Source of the DNA: JACDER01 sp963842575
GTDB lineage: Bacteria; Actinomycetota; Thermoleophilia; Gaiellales; Gaiellaceae
DNA length: 64,000 nt
Reading direction: 5' to 3'
Assembly (NCBI GenBank): GCA_963842575.1
Contig: CAWJGS010000006.1
Coordinates: 62,001-126,000, forward strand
Below the pieces are notes generated by a model. That model saw nothing but the letters and a program-made list of their open reading frames with translations. It made no database searches and was not told the origin of the DNA. The first letter of the stretch is position 1. Every line of letters starts with the position of its first letter. Of this stretch, positions 8,259-16,845 are shown piece after piece. The position numbers were made by a program, and so were the translations under genes.

Positions 8259-9195
8259 CTAGAGCGTCAAGACGACGTTTCCGACCTTCTGGTGCGTGTC
8301 CACGTACCGGTGGGCCTCGACCACGTCCTCGAGCGGATACGTGCGGTCGATCACGGCGCGGTACTCCCCGGCGGCGATCAGTCCCGCGAGCGTCTCGAGG
8401 TCCGGCTTCGTCCACCGGACGATCCCGAGCTTCGCGCGCTTCGTCGTCAGTGAGACCAGCGCGTCGTGCCAGAGGAAGCCTGGATCGGTCGTGACGTAGA
8501 TCCCGCCCGGCTCGAGCGACGGCCGGACGTGCAGGAAGGTCGTCTTGCCGGCGGCGTCGACGATGGCGTCGTATTTGCGGCCGTTGCGGCGGAAGTCCTC
8601 CCGCTGGTAGTCGATCACCTCGTCGGCGCCCAGGCCGCGCAGGAGCTCGAGGCTCTTCGTGCTCCCGACGGCGGTCACGTGCGCGCCGAGGTGTTTCGCG
8701 ACCTGCACGCAGCCCACGCCGATCGAGCCGGATGCGCCGTAGACGAGGACCCTCTGGCCGCGCTCGACCCCCGCGGTGCGCAGCAGCGAGATCGCGCTCA
8801 GCCCGCCGTCCGGGACGGCGGCGGCGTCCTCGAAGCTCATCCCGTCGGGGATGAGGGCGATCGCGCCTTCCGCGCGCACGCACACGTACTCCGCGTTGGT
8901 CCCCGAGCCGATGCCGAAGACGCGGTCGCCCGCCGAGAATTCCTCGACGGCGGCGCCGGCGGACTCGACCTCGCCCGCAAACTCCATGCCGATGCGACCA
9001 TCCTTGGGCCGAAGGAACCCGTTGAAGAACCGGCCGATGAAGTACTCCATGCTCCGTCTTCCGGAATCGCTCCTGCAGGCGGACGTCGCGCGGACGCGGA
9101 CGAGCACCTCGTCGTCCTTCGGCGACCGGCCGCTCCACGTCGGTGAGCCGCAGGACCTCCGGCGGCCCGTACCGGTCGAAGCGCACAGCCCTCAC
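8259..9195 (-). pseudogene. MDR-family NAD(P)-dependent oxidoreductase, frameshifted near its N-terminus
   Basis: A GTG at 9195 (AGGAG upstream, GTGA overlap with the NUDIX gene stop) starts MRAVRFDRYGPPEVLRLTDVERPV. Near 9123 the frame shifts by one base to DDEVLVRVRAT, and an intact 280-residue remainder follows. The Rossmann domain has VYGASGSIGVGCVQVAKHLGA. The last helix ends VVLTL. The family is zinc-independent quinone oxidoreductase or enoyl-reductase-like MDR. With the base restored the protein is about 311 residues, normal for the family. Coupling to the NrtR-like regulator suggests the two are one operon. Confidence 0.75.
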
Positions 9196-9905
9196 TGGTT
9201 GCCTCTCCTGATCGGCGCGCCGTGCCGCCACATCCGTCCCGCGCGGTAGAGCTCGGCCGGCTTGCCGCCCGTTGCCCCCGGACGCGCGCGCCGGCCCGTC
9301 GGGATAACCCAGCCGTCCTCGGCGAGGACGCTGCGGCGGAAATTGGCGGGATCGAGCTCGACCCCCCATACCTCCTCGTACACGGCACGCAGCTCCGCCA
9401 GGGTGAACGTCGGGCCGACGAACGCGGTGGCGATTCCCGTGAGCCCGAGGTCGGTGCGGACGCGTTCGGCGGCGTCCCGCAGGATCTGCCTGTGATCGAA
9501 CGCGAGCTCGGTTCTCCCGCTCAGAGCCTTCGAGATGGGGACGAGCTCCGCGGCAGCCGCGTCCGTTCCGCCGGCGATCCCCTGTACGTCGCGCAGCACG
9601 GCCAGGTACGCGATGGTCACGACGTTCATGCGCGGATCGCGCCCGGGGTCTCCGTAGGCGCCGAACTGCCGCAGCAGGCTCGCGCCGTCGACGCCGGTCT
9701 CCTCGAGCAGCTCCCGCTGGGCCGCGTCGTCGAGCGACTCGTCCGGCCGCTTGAACCCGCCGGGGATCGCCCACATGCCCTCGAAGGGCGGGACGCCGCG
9801 GCGAACGAGCAGAACGTGAAGCCGGCCTTCCACCAAGGTCAGGACGACGATGTCGACCGTGACCGCGAAGGCCGGAAACTCGGACGGATCGTATGTTTTT
9901 GTCAT
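9192..9905 (-). CDS. NrtR-like NUDIX transcriptional regulator
   Basis: The NUDIX domain (about 15-150) has a complete NUDIX box GGFKRPDESLDDAAQRELLEETG, in the order Gx5Ex7REUxEExGU. A C-terminal winged-helix-like domain (about 155-225) follows, with FTLAELRAVYEEVWG and NFRRSVL. This domain pair is typical of the NrtR family, whose members sense ADP-ribose-type ligands and repress NAD, sugar or redox genes. I chose the ATG at 9905 rather than the one at 9914, because the inverted repeat and the predicted -10 lie directly upstream and would give a leaderless or near-leaderless transcript. It overlaps the downstream oxidoreductase (GTGA). Autoregulation is likely from the operator at the promoter. 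Confidence 0.85.
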   Translation of the reverse strand: MTKTYDPSEFPAFAVTVDIVVLTLVEGRLHVLLVRRGVPPFEGMWAIPGGFKRPDESLDDAAQRELLEETGVDGASLLRQFGAYGDPGRDPRMNVVTIAYLAVLRDVQGIAGGTDAAAAELVPISKALSGRTELAFDHRQILRDAAERVRTDLGLTGIATAFVGPTFTLAELRAVYEEVWGVELDPANFRRSVLAEDGWVIPTGRRARPGATGGKPAELYRAGRMWRHGAPIRRGNQ

Positions 9906-9943
9906 CGCGACCATAACTTACACCAGGGTTATGGTCTTGTCAA
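9906..9943 (-). promoter_or_regulatory. Promoter with NrtR-type operator
   Basis: On the minus strand, TTGACA (9943-9938), a 17-nt spacer and TAAGTT (9920-9915) form a promoter aimed at the ATG at 9905. A perfect inverted repeat GACCATAA - 12 nt - TTATGGTC (9909-9936) covers the spacer and the -10 box. A repressor bound there would block RNA polymerase, which fits autorepression by the NUDIX regulator. Confidence 0.6.
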
Positions 9944-9944
9944 C

Positions 9945-10265
9945 CTAAACCTTGTGGATGCGCACCGCCGTGCCGTAGGCGCAGATCTCCGTCCACGCAT
10001 TGCCGAGGTCGGACGCGTCGAAGCGCATGGCGACGATCGCGTTCGCGCCCTTCGCCTCCGCCTCGTCGCACATCCGGTCGATCACCTGCTGGCGGCTGTC
10101 GTGCAGCGCCTTTGTCATGCCCTTCAGCTCGCCGCCGACCATCGACTTCAGGCCGGCTCCGAACTGCGAGAACATGTTCCGGGAGCGCACGGTCAGGCCG
10201 AAGACCTCGCCGTACACCTCGTCGATCTCGTAGCCTGAAATCTCGTTCGTCGTAGCGATCAGCAT
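9945..10265 (-). CDS. YbjQ/UPF0145 family protein
   Basis: A 106-residue protein of the YbjQ (heavy-metal-binding domain) family. It starts MLIATTNEISGYEI and contains GLTVRSRNMFSQFGAGLKS, then KALHDSRQQVIDRM and GANAIVAMRFDAS, ending with a typical YGTAVRI strand. Members form small pentameric or decameric assemblies of unknown role. The gene abuts the NUDIX promoter at its 3' end and is divergent from the metallo-beta-lactamase-fold gene. Confidence 0.88.
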   Translation of the reverse strand: MLIATTNEISGYEIDEVYGEVFGLTVRSRNMFSQFGAGLKSMVGGELKGMTKALHDSRQQVIDRMCDEAEAKGANAIVAMRFDASDLGNAWTEICAYGTAVRIHKV

Positions 10266-10285
10266 CGTTCTCCTTTCTCGGGTGA

Positions 10286-11149
10286 ATGCGCGAAGTTAAC
10301 TGCCAGCCGATCGATCTGCTGCACCAGGGCGTCCAGCGCGTCATCGGCGTCTATCTCCTGGAGACGGACGACGGCCCGGCCCTGTTCGACTCCGGGCCGG
10401 CGCTCTGTTACGAGCGGCTGCGGGAGGAGGTCGACATCTCGGAGTTGCGGCATCTGACTCCTCTCGCATATCCATCTCGACCATGCGGGCGCCGCCGGGC
10501 TGCTCGTGCGGGACAACCCGCAGCTACAGGTGCACGTCAGCGAGATCGGGCTGCCGCACGTGGTCGACCCGACGCGCCTGATTGCCAGCGCGCGGCGCAT
10601 CTATGGGGACACGCTCGACACCTTGTTCGGTGAGCCGGTTCCTGTGCAGGCGGAGAACGTCCATGTCGCCGGCCACCGCGAGCTCGGGCTCGTCTCCTTC
10701 CCCACGCCCGGCCACGCCTCGCACCACGTCTGCTGGATGGACGGGGATGGGACGCTCTATGCCGGCGACGCCTGCGGCGTGCGGCTGGAAGGAGCCCGGC
10801 ACGTCATTCCGCACGCTCCTCCACCGGACGTCGACCTCGAGGGGTGGGAGCGAACGTTCGACGACATCCTCCACCACCAGCCGGAGCGGCTCGCGCTTGC
10901 CCATTTCGGGGTGGTCGAGGACCTGGAGGAGGTGGCCGACCACCTCGAGCGCGCCAGGACTACCTGCGCGTGTGGTCGGGCCGCGTCGAACGGGGGATGG
11001 ACGAGGAGGAGTTCGTTCGCTGTGCACGCCACGACTACGAGCTGGCCGAAGGCGAGCTCGACGAGGAGCGGATCGCGCTGGCCGCGCCGTTCGCGCAGTC
11101 GTACCTTGGGTTGGAGCGCTACTGGAGGAAGAAGCGTGAGCTGGCCTGA
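10286..11149 (+). pseudogene. Metallo-beta-lactamase-fold hydrolase with two frameshifts
   Basis: The gene starts at ATG 10286 (VYLLETDDGPALFDSGP, the usual first strand pair). It shifts frame just before 10467, where the metal motif HIHLDH (10467-10484) appears, and continues with FPTPGHASHHVCWMDGDGTL and YAGDACGVR. Near 10955 it shifts back to RQDYLRVWSGRVERGMDEEE and ends at the TGA at 11147-11149. All metal ligands of the fold are present across the two frames: HxHxDH, GHASHH, and GDA. With both bases corrected it would be about 287 residues. It overlaps the next gene. Two single-base errors in opposite directions make a consensus problem plausible. Confidence 0.65.
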
Positions 11150-11846
11150 GCCCGCCGGCTCCGTGCTGGAGGAGCTGGAGACGCACGTGCGCGACCTGCT
11201 CGGACCGAACCTGCGCGGGATGTACGTCTACGGCTCGCTCGCCTTCGAGTGCTACAACCCCGCCCGCTCGGACGTCGACGTCCTCGTCGTCACCCGGCGG
11301 CGGATGGCTCCGGAGACACGGCAGGCGCTCTCCTCGGTACTGCGTCAGCTCCAGTCCGTGGCTCCGCTCGAGATCAGCTTCCTCGCGCGCGGCGATCTCG
11401 AGCCCTGGCAGTACCCGACGCCGTACGACTACCACTTCTCCGGAAGCGCGGAGAAGCAGGGCGGAGCCGGCGTCTATTTCGCGGCCGAGATCGTGCAGGC
11501 ACGCGCCCGCAGCTTCGCGCTCGCGGGCCCGCCGGCCGGCGAGGTCTTTCCGGAGGTGCCGCACGAGGACTTCCTCGACTGCATCGAGCGCGACCTCGTC
11601 TGGGCTCGCGACCACATCGACGAGCGGCCCGGATATGCGGTTCTGAACGGCTGCCGCGTGGTCGCCTACCGGCGGGAGCGGACCGTGATGTCGAAGGCCG
11701 ACGCCGGACGATGGGGGCTGCGCGTGGCGCCCGAGCGGTTCCGTCCGCTCATCGCGGATGCGGCCGCGCACTACGCCGGCGAGGCGGAGATCGAGCTCGA
11801 CCGGACTGAGGTCACCGCGTTCGTCGAATGGGCGCGCGATGCCTGA
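11136..11846 (+). CDS. Nucleotidyltransferase, aminoglycoside adenylyltransferase-like
   Basis: Begins at GTG 11136 inside the end of the upstream gene and encodes 236 residues. The N-terminal nucleotidyltransferase domain has the signature YGSLAFECYNPARSDVDVLV (GS...DxD), and the C-terminal half looks like a DUF4111 helical domain (ERDLVWARDHI, NGCRVVAYRRERTVMSKADA). This is the layout of streptomycin 3''-adenylyltransferases. Chromosomal relatives are widespread and need not give resistance. Its stop overlaps the next start by 8 nt. Confidence 0.75.
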   Translation: MSWPEPAGSVLEELETHVRDLLGPNLRGMYVYGSLAFECYNPARSDVDVLVVTRRRMAPETRQALSSVLRQLQSVAPLEISFLARGDLEPWQYPTPYDYHFSGSAEKQGGAGVYFAAEIVQARARSFALAGPPAGEVFPEVPHEDFLDCIERDLVWARDHIDERPGYAVLNGCRVVAYRRERTVMSKADAGRWGLRVAPERFRPLIADAAAHYAGEAEIELDRTEVTAFVEWARDA

Positions 11847-12231
11847 GCCGCCGGTCCCGCCCGAGGTCGACGCGTTCCTCCGCCGGCCGAATCCCGCGGT
11901 GATCGCAACGCTCCGCCCGGACGGCTCGCCGCACACCGTGGCCACCTGGTACGACTGGGAGGACGGACGCGCGCTGGTGAACATGGAGGTGACACGCCTG
12001 CGGCTGCAGTTCATGCGCCGCGACCCGCGCGTGTCGCTGACGGCGCTCGCGGAAGACAATTGGTACGCGCACGTCAGCCTGCTCGGACGCGTGGTGTCGC
12101 TGGAGGACGATCCCGACCTGGTGGACATCGACCGGCTCGCCCGCCGCTACACGGGCAACCCGTTCCGCCGCCGGGACGCGCAGCGCGTCAGCGCCTGGAT
12201 CGAGGTCGACCGCTGGCACGCCTGGGATTAA
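11839..12231 (+). CDS. Pyridoxamine-phosphate-oxidase-like / F420-dependent flavoprotein
   Basis: A 130-residue split-barrel flavin or deazaflavin reductase fold. The core is RRPNPAVIATLRPDGSPHTV, WYDWEDGRALVNMEVTR, RRDPRVSLTAL and a C-terminal WIEVDRWHAWD. This matches the F420-dependent or FMN-dependent split beta-barrel family (TIGR03618-like). I chose the ATG at 11839 because it starts just before the domain and overlaps the upstream stop. Whether the cofactor is F420 or FMN cannot be told from sequence. A strong terminator follows directly. Confidence 0.82.
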   Translation: MPEPPVPPEVDAFLRRPNPAVIATLRPDGSPHTVATWYDWEDGRALVNMEVTRLRLQFMRRDPRVSLTALAEDNWYAHVSLLGRVVSLEDDPDLVDIDRLARRYTGNPFRRRDAQRVSAWIEVDRWHAWD

Positions 12232-12258
12232 CGCGGGGGAACCCATGGTTCCCCCGCG
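12232..12258 (+). terminator. Hairpin terminator
   Basis: A perfect 12-bp stem (CGCGGGGGAACC / GGTTCCCCCGCG) with a 3-nt loop immediately follows the TAA at 12229-12231. It closes the 10286-12231 transcription unit. The following 145 nt (12259-12403) hold no gene that I can see. Confidence 0.75.
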
Positions 12259-12403
12259 AGCCCCCTCCTTAGGCGCCTCAACACGGCCCCGCATCTTCTT
12301 TGGCTGCGCGCGGGCAAAGCCCGGCTCCGCCACCGGTGCGGAAGATGAAATGGCTCTCGGAGCGCCGCCGCTGAAGGGCGACGGCTGACGCTCGGCCGCG
12401 GCC

Positions 12404-12979
12404 TCAGGAGCTCACGTCGATCGTGACACAGCTCGTGAGCACGCAGCTGACCGGGATGGAGGCGACCCCAGAGACCTTTCCCAGCTGACGGCCCCGATCG
12501 TCGACGGCCGCGATCGAGACGACCTTCTCGCCGAGCACCTCGAGCACGCCGAACGCCCGGCGAACGTCGCGAGAGAAGACGCTCCCGTCGGCGCGCCGGA
12601 CGCTGATCGCGACGACGTCGTCGGCGAGCACTCCCCAGAGCACGTTCTGTTCCGGGCCGCGGGCCCGAGCGACGAGTTGAATCTGCCTGTCGGTGTCGAC
12701 GGAGACGCACTGGCGGCCCGAGTCCCCGAAATGCATGCACACCGCGCCGTCAGGGATCCGGGTTGCAAGCAGCCGCTGCCCGTCCGGAGCCGCTCCGATC
12801 GGCGTAGACGGATCGGGAAGCGCGGTGTCCCGCGACACCGGTACCTGATCGAGCCAGGCGTATCGCGCGACTTGAGATTCATCAACGCCCGAGTGATCCA
12901 GGAACGCGGGGATCGAGGCGACCAGTCCAATTGCGACCACCGCCACCAGGCCCGCGATCCACCTTGCGCGCGGGCTCAT
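12404..12979 (-). CDS. Membrane-anchored hypothetical protein
   Basis: A 191-residue protein with one N-terminal anchor helix (WIAGLVAVVAIGLVASIPAF). The extracytoplasmic part is Asp/Val-rich and contains five cysteines (CMHFGDSGRQC, then SCVLTSC), perhaps forming disulfides. No family is recognised. It lies 15 nt after the GT4 gene on the same strand and is probably the last gene of the SDR-debranching enzyme-GT4 operon. Confidence 0.6.
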   Translation of the reverse strand: MSPRARWIAGLVAVVAIGLVASIPAFLDHSGVDESQVARYAWLDQVPVSRDTALPDPSTPIGAAPDGQRLLATRIPDGAVCMHFGDSGRQCVSVDTDRQIQLVARARGPEQNVLWGVLADDVVAISVRRADGSVFSRDVRRAFGVLEVLGEKVVSIAAVDDRGRQLGKVSGVASIPVSCVLTSCVTIDVSS

Positions 12980-12994
12980 CAGCCCAGACCTCGG

Positions 12995-14029
12995 TCACCC
13001 GGCGCGGTCGATGGCGGCGCGGTAAGCGTCCATGTAATCCTCGACCATCCGCTCCCGCGAGAACCGCTCCTCGACGTACGCGCGGCACTCGTACGGATCC
13101 ATCTCGTCGGCTTCCTCGATCTTCCCCGCCATCTGCCGGTAGTCGTCCACGACGATCCCGCCGCGGCTGTCCTCCTCGATCACCTCGGGCACCGCTCCCC
13201 AGCGCGTCGCGATGACGGGCGTCCCGCAGGCCATCGACTCGATCATGACCAGGCCGAACGGCTCCTCCCACTCGATCGGGAAGAGCGTGACGCGCGCGTT
13301 CTGCAGCAGCTCGACCTTCTCCCCGTGCGAGACCTCGCCCAGGTACTCGATCCCGTTGCCGAGGTGCGGCCGGATGAGCTCCTCGTAGTACTCGCGCTCC
13401 TTCGCCTCGCGCCGCTTGCCCGCGATCTTGAGCGGCAACCCCGTCTCCATCGCAACCGCGATCGCACGGTGCGCGCCCTTGTCCGGGCTCATCCGCCCGA
13501 GGAACAGGAGGTAGTCGCCCCGGTGCGGCTTGCACGGATACATGGAGAGCTCGAGCGCGTTCGGGACGTTCGCCACCCACGGCAGGTCGGGCTTCGGCTT
13601 GCGCTGGTTGAACGAGATGGAGATGAAGCCGACCTGCGGGGAGACGCGCGCGATCTGCTCGTAGATCGGGCCGGCCTCGCCGTCGAGCGGCCCGTGCAGC
13701 GTGTGGACGACGGGCGTCGAGACGGCTCCGCCGAGCGCCGCCCCGGGCGGGCCGGAGTGCTCGTGGATGACGTCGAACTCGTCCGCCAGCTCGTAGCAGG
13801 CGAGCGCATGGTGCACCTCGGGAAGGCTATGGCCGATTCGGTGGCTCGGCGCCTCCGCGTAGACGTACGCGAGCCTCGCCTTCGTCATCGAGTCGCCAGA
13901 CGCGAAGAGCGTCACGTCCTGCCCGGCGTCCGCCAGCCCGTCCGCGAGCAGCGAGACGATCCACTCCGTCCCCCCGTAGCCCGTCGGCGGCACGGGGAAC
14001 CAGACGGGGGCGATGACGGCGATCTTCAT
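12995..14029 (-). CDS. GT4-family glycosyltransferase
   Basis: A 344-residue GT-B glycosyltransferase. The N-terminus is MKIAVIAPVWFPVPPTGYGG with the acceptor-loop GGTE. HEHSGPPG and a VHTLHGPLDG stretch lie mid-protein. The C-terminal nucleotide-sugar site carries LGRMSPDKGAHRAI and the EX7E-type motif EEPFGLVMIESMACGTPVIA. The ATG at 14029 has GGAGGAGA upstream and overlaps the debranching enzyme stop by 4 nt; longer in-frame extensions upstream are antisense noise. With the neighbouring debranching enzyme it likely handles an alpha-glucan or a compatible-solute glycoside. Confidence 0.9.
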   Translation of the reverse strand: MKIAVIAPVWFPVPPTGYGGTEWIVSLLADGLADAGQDVTLFASGDSMTKARLAYVYAEAPSHRIGHSLPEVHHALACYELADEFDVIHEHSGPPGAALGGAVSTPVVHTLHGPLDGEAGPIYEQIARVSPQVGFISISFNQRKPKPDLPWVANVPNALELSMYPCKPHRGDYLLFLGRMSPDKGAHRAIAVAMETGLPLKIAGKRREAKEREYYEELIRPHLGNGIEYLGEVSHGEKVELLQNARVTLFPIEWEEPFGLVMIESMACGTPVIATRWGAVPEVIEEDSRGGIVVDDYRQMAGKIEEADEMDPYECRAYVEERFSRERMVEDYMDAYRAAIDRAG

Positions 14030-16104
14030 CGAATCTCCTCCACCCCGACGGTTCCCTCCTCCAAGCGCACGTCCCAGGTGCGGTCGAAGGCGCGAATGCC
14101 GGTCAACCGCAGCCGCCGGGCCCACGACGGAAGCTCGGGCGCGGTCGTCACGAGGATCTGCTTGTCGCGGTCGGGCCGCAGGCCGAGGAGGACTTGCAGC
14201 AGCAGCACGGGCGTCCCCGCCGCCCACGCTTGCGGACGAGCGGCGGTTGGGTACGCGATCGGGAACGGGGTGTCCGCGCGCGGGAAGCCGGCGAAGACCT
14301 CGGGGAGCTCGTAGTTGAAGTACGCGGCCGCGTCGAGGATGCGGCGCACAATGCGCTGCGTCTCGGGCCAGCGGGCGTACGAGGCAAGGCCCCAGGCGAT
14401 CAGGGAGTTGTCGTGCGGCCACACGGTCCCATTGTGGTACGAGAGCGGGTTGTACGCGGCTTCGGTCGCGGCCATCGTCCGCACGCCCCAGCCGGACCAC
14501 AGGCCCGGCCCCATGAGCGCATCGACCACCGCGTCCACCCGCTCGGGCGGGACGGCCCCGCTCCAGAGGAGGTGGCCCATGTTGGAGCAGGCCGCGTCCA
14601 CCTGCGCCTTCTCACGGTCGAGGGCGAGCACGTAGTACCCGCCGTTCTTCTCCGTCCAGAACAGCTCGTTGATCTTGCGGTACAGCTCGTCCGCGTCGCG
14701 GTCGAGCCGCTCGGCGAGCTCGCGGTCGCGCCAGACGTTGCGCGAGAGCTCGGCCATCCTCCGCTTCGCGTCGTACACGTACCCCTGCACCTCGACCGCG
14801 GCGATCGGAGGCTGGGCGAAACGCCCGTCCGAGAAGCGCTGGGAGTCGTACGAGTCTTTCCAGGACTGGTTGTCGATTCCGCGCTCGCTGCGCCGCTGAA
14901 ATTCGACGAGGCCGTCGCCGTCGAGGTCACCGTACTCGTCGATCCACCGCAGCGCTTGCATCGCCGGCTCGCGCAGCCCGCGCACGAAGGCCGCATCGTC
15001 TGTCCACCGGTAGACCTCGGACAGGAGGATGAGGTAGAGCGGCGTCGCGTCGACGGTGCCGTAGTAGCACTCGAACCAGTTCTGCGCTGCTTTCCCGTGG
15101 CGTACCTCGTGGACGATCTTCCCCGGCTCGGCGTCGATCATGGGGTTGTCCTCCGTGGACTGCAGCTCGGCGAGCGCCTCCAGCGCCGAGCGGGCGAGCT
15201 CGGGCCCGAAGAGGAGCGTCTGGAGACACGTGATGATCGTGTCCCGGCCAAAGACCGTCATGAACCAGGGCATGCCGGCCGCGGGAAGGCGCCCGCCCGC
15301 CGCTCCTTCGCGCATGCGCAGCGCAGCGAGGTCGGAGACCGAGCGCCGGAACGCGTGCTCCAGGTCGTACCAGGCGGCATGCAGCTGCGGGACGCGCAGC
15401 CGCCACGCCGAGACCGAGTCCATGACGCGGTCGCGCTCGTCGCCGAAGCGCCGCTCGACCTGCTTGGGCATCGCGACCTCCCCGTCGAGCGACGTCGCGA
15501 CGTCGACGCGCAGGTTCCAGCGCTCCCGCGGCTTCAGCTCGATCTTGTACTTCACGGTCGAGCCGTTCGGCTCGCCCGGCGGCGAGAGCACGATCTGCGT
15601 CCGCGCCACGTTGCCGTTGCCGCTGTCCTCGAGCAGGAGCTGCCCGTTGTCGGCGTCGTAGTGGCTGGGGACGAGCGGGGGCAGCGGCTTCGCGTGCAGC
15701 GGGTCGCCGAGTGCGAAGTCGTGGTCCTTGACCTCGAAGATGTCCGCGAAGTCGGTTCCGAACTCCAGGCCGAGCTCGAAGGAGATCGTCTCGAGCGTCT
15801 GATTCTGGACGGTGATGTGGTCCTGCATGCCGTCGCCGATGAAGCGTGTGCGCGCAATCGAGAGCTGGTCCTGCTTCAGCCCGTCCGCGAGCGGGTTGCG
15901 CATGTAGAACGCTGCCGAGAAGTACTCGACCTTGTCCGAGGAAAGGACGAGCGGGCGCTGGCCGTTGACGGTGAGGCGCAGCAGCGAGAGGAAGCGCGTG
16001 TCCTCGGCGAACAGACCGCCGGTCTCGAAGTCGATGTCGCCTCGCTCGTCGCAGATGCAGAAGGTCGAGCCCTCGAGGATCCCGAGGCGGACGCCGTCAG
16101 GCAT
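14026..16104 (-). CDS. Amylo-alpha-1,6-glucosidase-like glycogen debranching protein
   Basis: A 692-residue protein. The N-terminal beta domain of GDE_N_bis type spans about residues 1-230, including GILEGSTFCICDERGDID and ETGGLFAEDTRFLS. A C-terminal (alpha/alpha)6 barrel follows, with PWFMTVFGRDTIITCLQTL, DLDGDGLVEFQ and YHNGTVWPHDNSLIAWG. This is the standard architecture of the debranching/trehalase-like family that removes alpha-1,6 branches or hydrolyses related glucosides. No signal peptide is present, so it is cytosolic. It sits between an SDR (8-nt overlap) and the GT4 gene (4-nt overlap), and the three are one operon. Confidence 0.88.
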   Translation of the reverse strand: MPDGVRLGILEGSTFCICDERGDIDFETGGLFAEDTRFLSLLRLTVNGQRPLVLSSDKVEYFSAAFYMRNPLADGLKQDQLSIARTRFIGDGMQDHITVQNQTLETISFELGLEFGTDFADIFEVKDHDFALGDPLHAKPLPPLVPSHYDADNGQLLLEDSGNGNVARTQIVLSPPGEPNGSTVKYKIELKPRERWNLRVDVATSLDGEVAMPKQVERRFGDERDRVMDSVSAWRLRVPQLHAAWYDLEHAFRRSVSDLAALRMREGAAGGRLPAAGMPWFMTVFGRDTIITCLQTLLFGPELARSALEALAELQSTEDNPMIDAEPGKIVHEVRHGKAAQNWFECYYGTVDATPLYLILLSEVYRWTDDAAFVRGLREPAMQALRWIDEYGDLDGDGLVEFQRRSERGIDNQSWKDSYDSQRFSDGRFAQPPIAAVEVQGYVYDAKRRMAELSRNVWRDRELAERLDRDADELYRKINELFWTEKNGGYYVLALDREKAQVDAACSNMGHLLWSGAVPPERVDAVVDALMGPGLWSGWGVRTMAATEAAYNPLSYHNGTVWPHDNSLIAWGLASYARWPETQRIVRRILDAAAYFNYELPEVFAGFPRADTPFPIAYPTAARPQAWAAGTPVLLLQVLLGLRPDRDKQILVTTAPELPSWARRLRLTGIRAFDRTWDVRLEEGTVGVEEIR

Positions 16105-16834
16105 TGCGCAGGATCCTCGACGCGGTCGACTGGGCGAGCGCCTTGACGACGATCTCGTCCACGTTCATGTGCGGCGGCCGCGTCAGCGCGAAGAGCACAC
16201 ACTCGGCGATGTCCTCAGGAGTCAGCGGCTCGACGTTTGCGTACACATTCTTGGCCATTTCCGCGTCCCCGCGGAATCGAACCTCCGCGAAGTTGGTCTG
16301 GACGAGGCCGGGATCCACCGTGGTGAGGTGGATGGGGCGGCCGAGCAGGTCCTGCCGGAGCGCGTAGGTGAAGCCGCGGACGGCGTACTTCGAGGTGATG
16401 TAGACGGCTGCGTTCTCGTAGGGCTCCCGGCCCGCCACCGAGCCCATGTTCACGATGTGCCCGCCGTCGCGAAGGTGCTGGAGGCAGAGTCGGGTCATCC
16501 GGAGCAACCCGTTGATGTTCGTCTCCAGGACGGTCTCCTCGTCCTCCTCGTTGCTGTCCCAGAACGGATCGCGGCCGAGGGCGAGGCCGGCGTTGTTGAC
16601 GAGGATGTCGAGCCCGCCGCCCAGCTGCTCGAGCGCGGCGGCCACGAAGCGCTCGCTGCTCTCGGGGTCAGCGACGTCGAGCTCGAGCGATCCGACCCCC
16701 TCAGGCATCCGGTCGACGCGGCGCGCGCCGCCCGCCACGCGAGCACCCTCGCGGACGAGCATCTGCGCGATCGCCGCACCGATTCCGCTCGATGCGCCGG
16801 TGACGATCGCAGTCTTTCCCTCGAGAACCGCCAC
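16097..16834 (-). CDS. Short-chain dehydrogenase/reductase
   Basis: A 245-residue classical SDR. It has the NAD(P) motif TGASSGIGAAIA, the NNAG motif (LVNNAGLALGRD), the catalytic Ser in NMGSVAGREPYENAAVY and the YxxxK motif YITSKYAV. It resembles the YdfG-like serine/3-hydroxy acid dehydrogenase group. The C-terminal segment with LTPEDIAECVLFALTRPPHM is typical of that group. The start follows the CDF gene by 11 nt; the two could share a transcript. Confidence 0.88.
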   Translation of the reverse strand: MAVLEGKTAIVTGASSGIGAAIAQMLVREGARVAGGARRVDRMPEGVGSLELDVADPESSERFVAAALEQLGGGLDILVNNAGLALGRDPFWDSNEEDEETVLETNINGLLRMTRLCLQHLRDGGHIVNMGSVAGREPYENAAVYITSKYAVRGFTYALRQDLLGRPIHLTTVDPGLVQTNFAEVRFRGDAEMAKNVYANVEPLTPEDIAECVLFALTRPPHMNVDEIVVKALAQSTASRILRNA

Positions 16835-16845
16835 GAGGCGCGACT

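Noticed and set aside
6802..9774. Very long minus-strand open frame (about 990 codons)
   Set aside because: It is antisense to cystathionine gamma-synthase and out of frame with the real minus-strand genes; composition is Arg/Gly/Ala-rich as expected for GC-rich shadows. Only its short stretch near 9123-9195 is real, as the shifted start of the oxidoreductase.
11136..11846. Aminoglycoside resistance gene
   Set aside because: It has the fold and GS...DxD motif, but chromosomal relatives of unknown substrate are common, and nothing mobile is adjacent.
12677..16146. Long plus-strand frames opposite the GT4 and debranching enzyme genes
   Set aside because: The minus strand carries clear enzyme motifs and ribosome sites; the plus frames are shadows.
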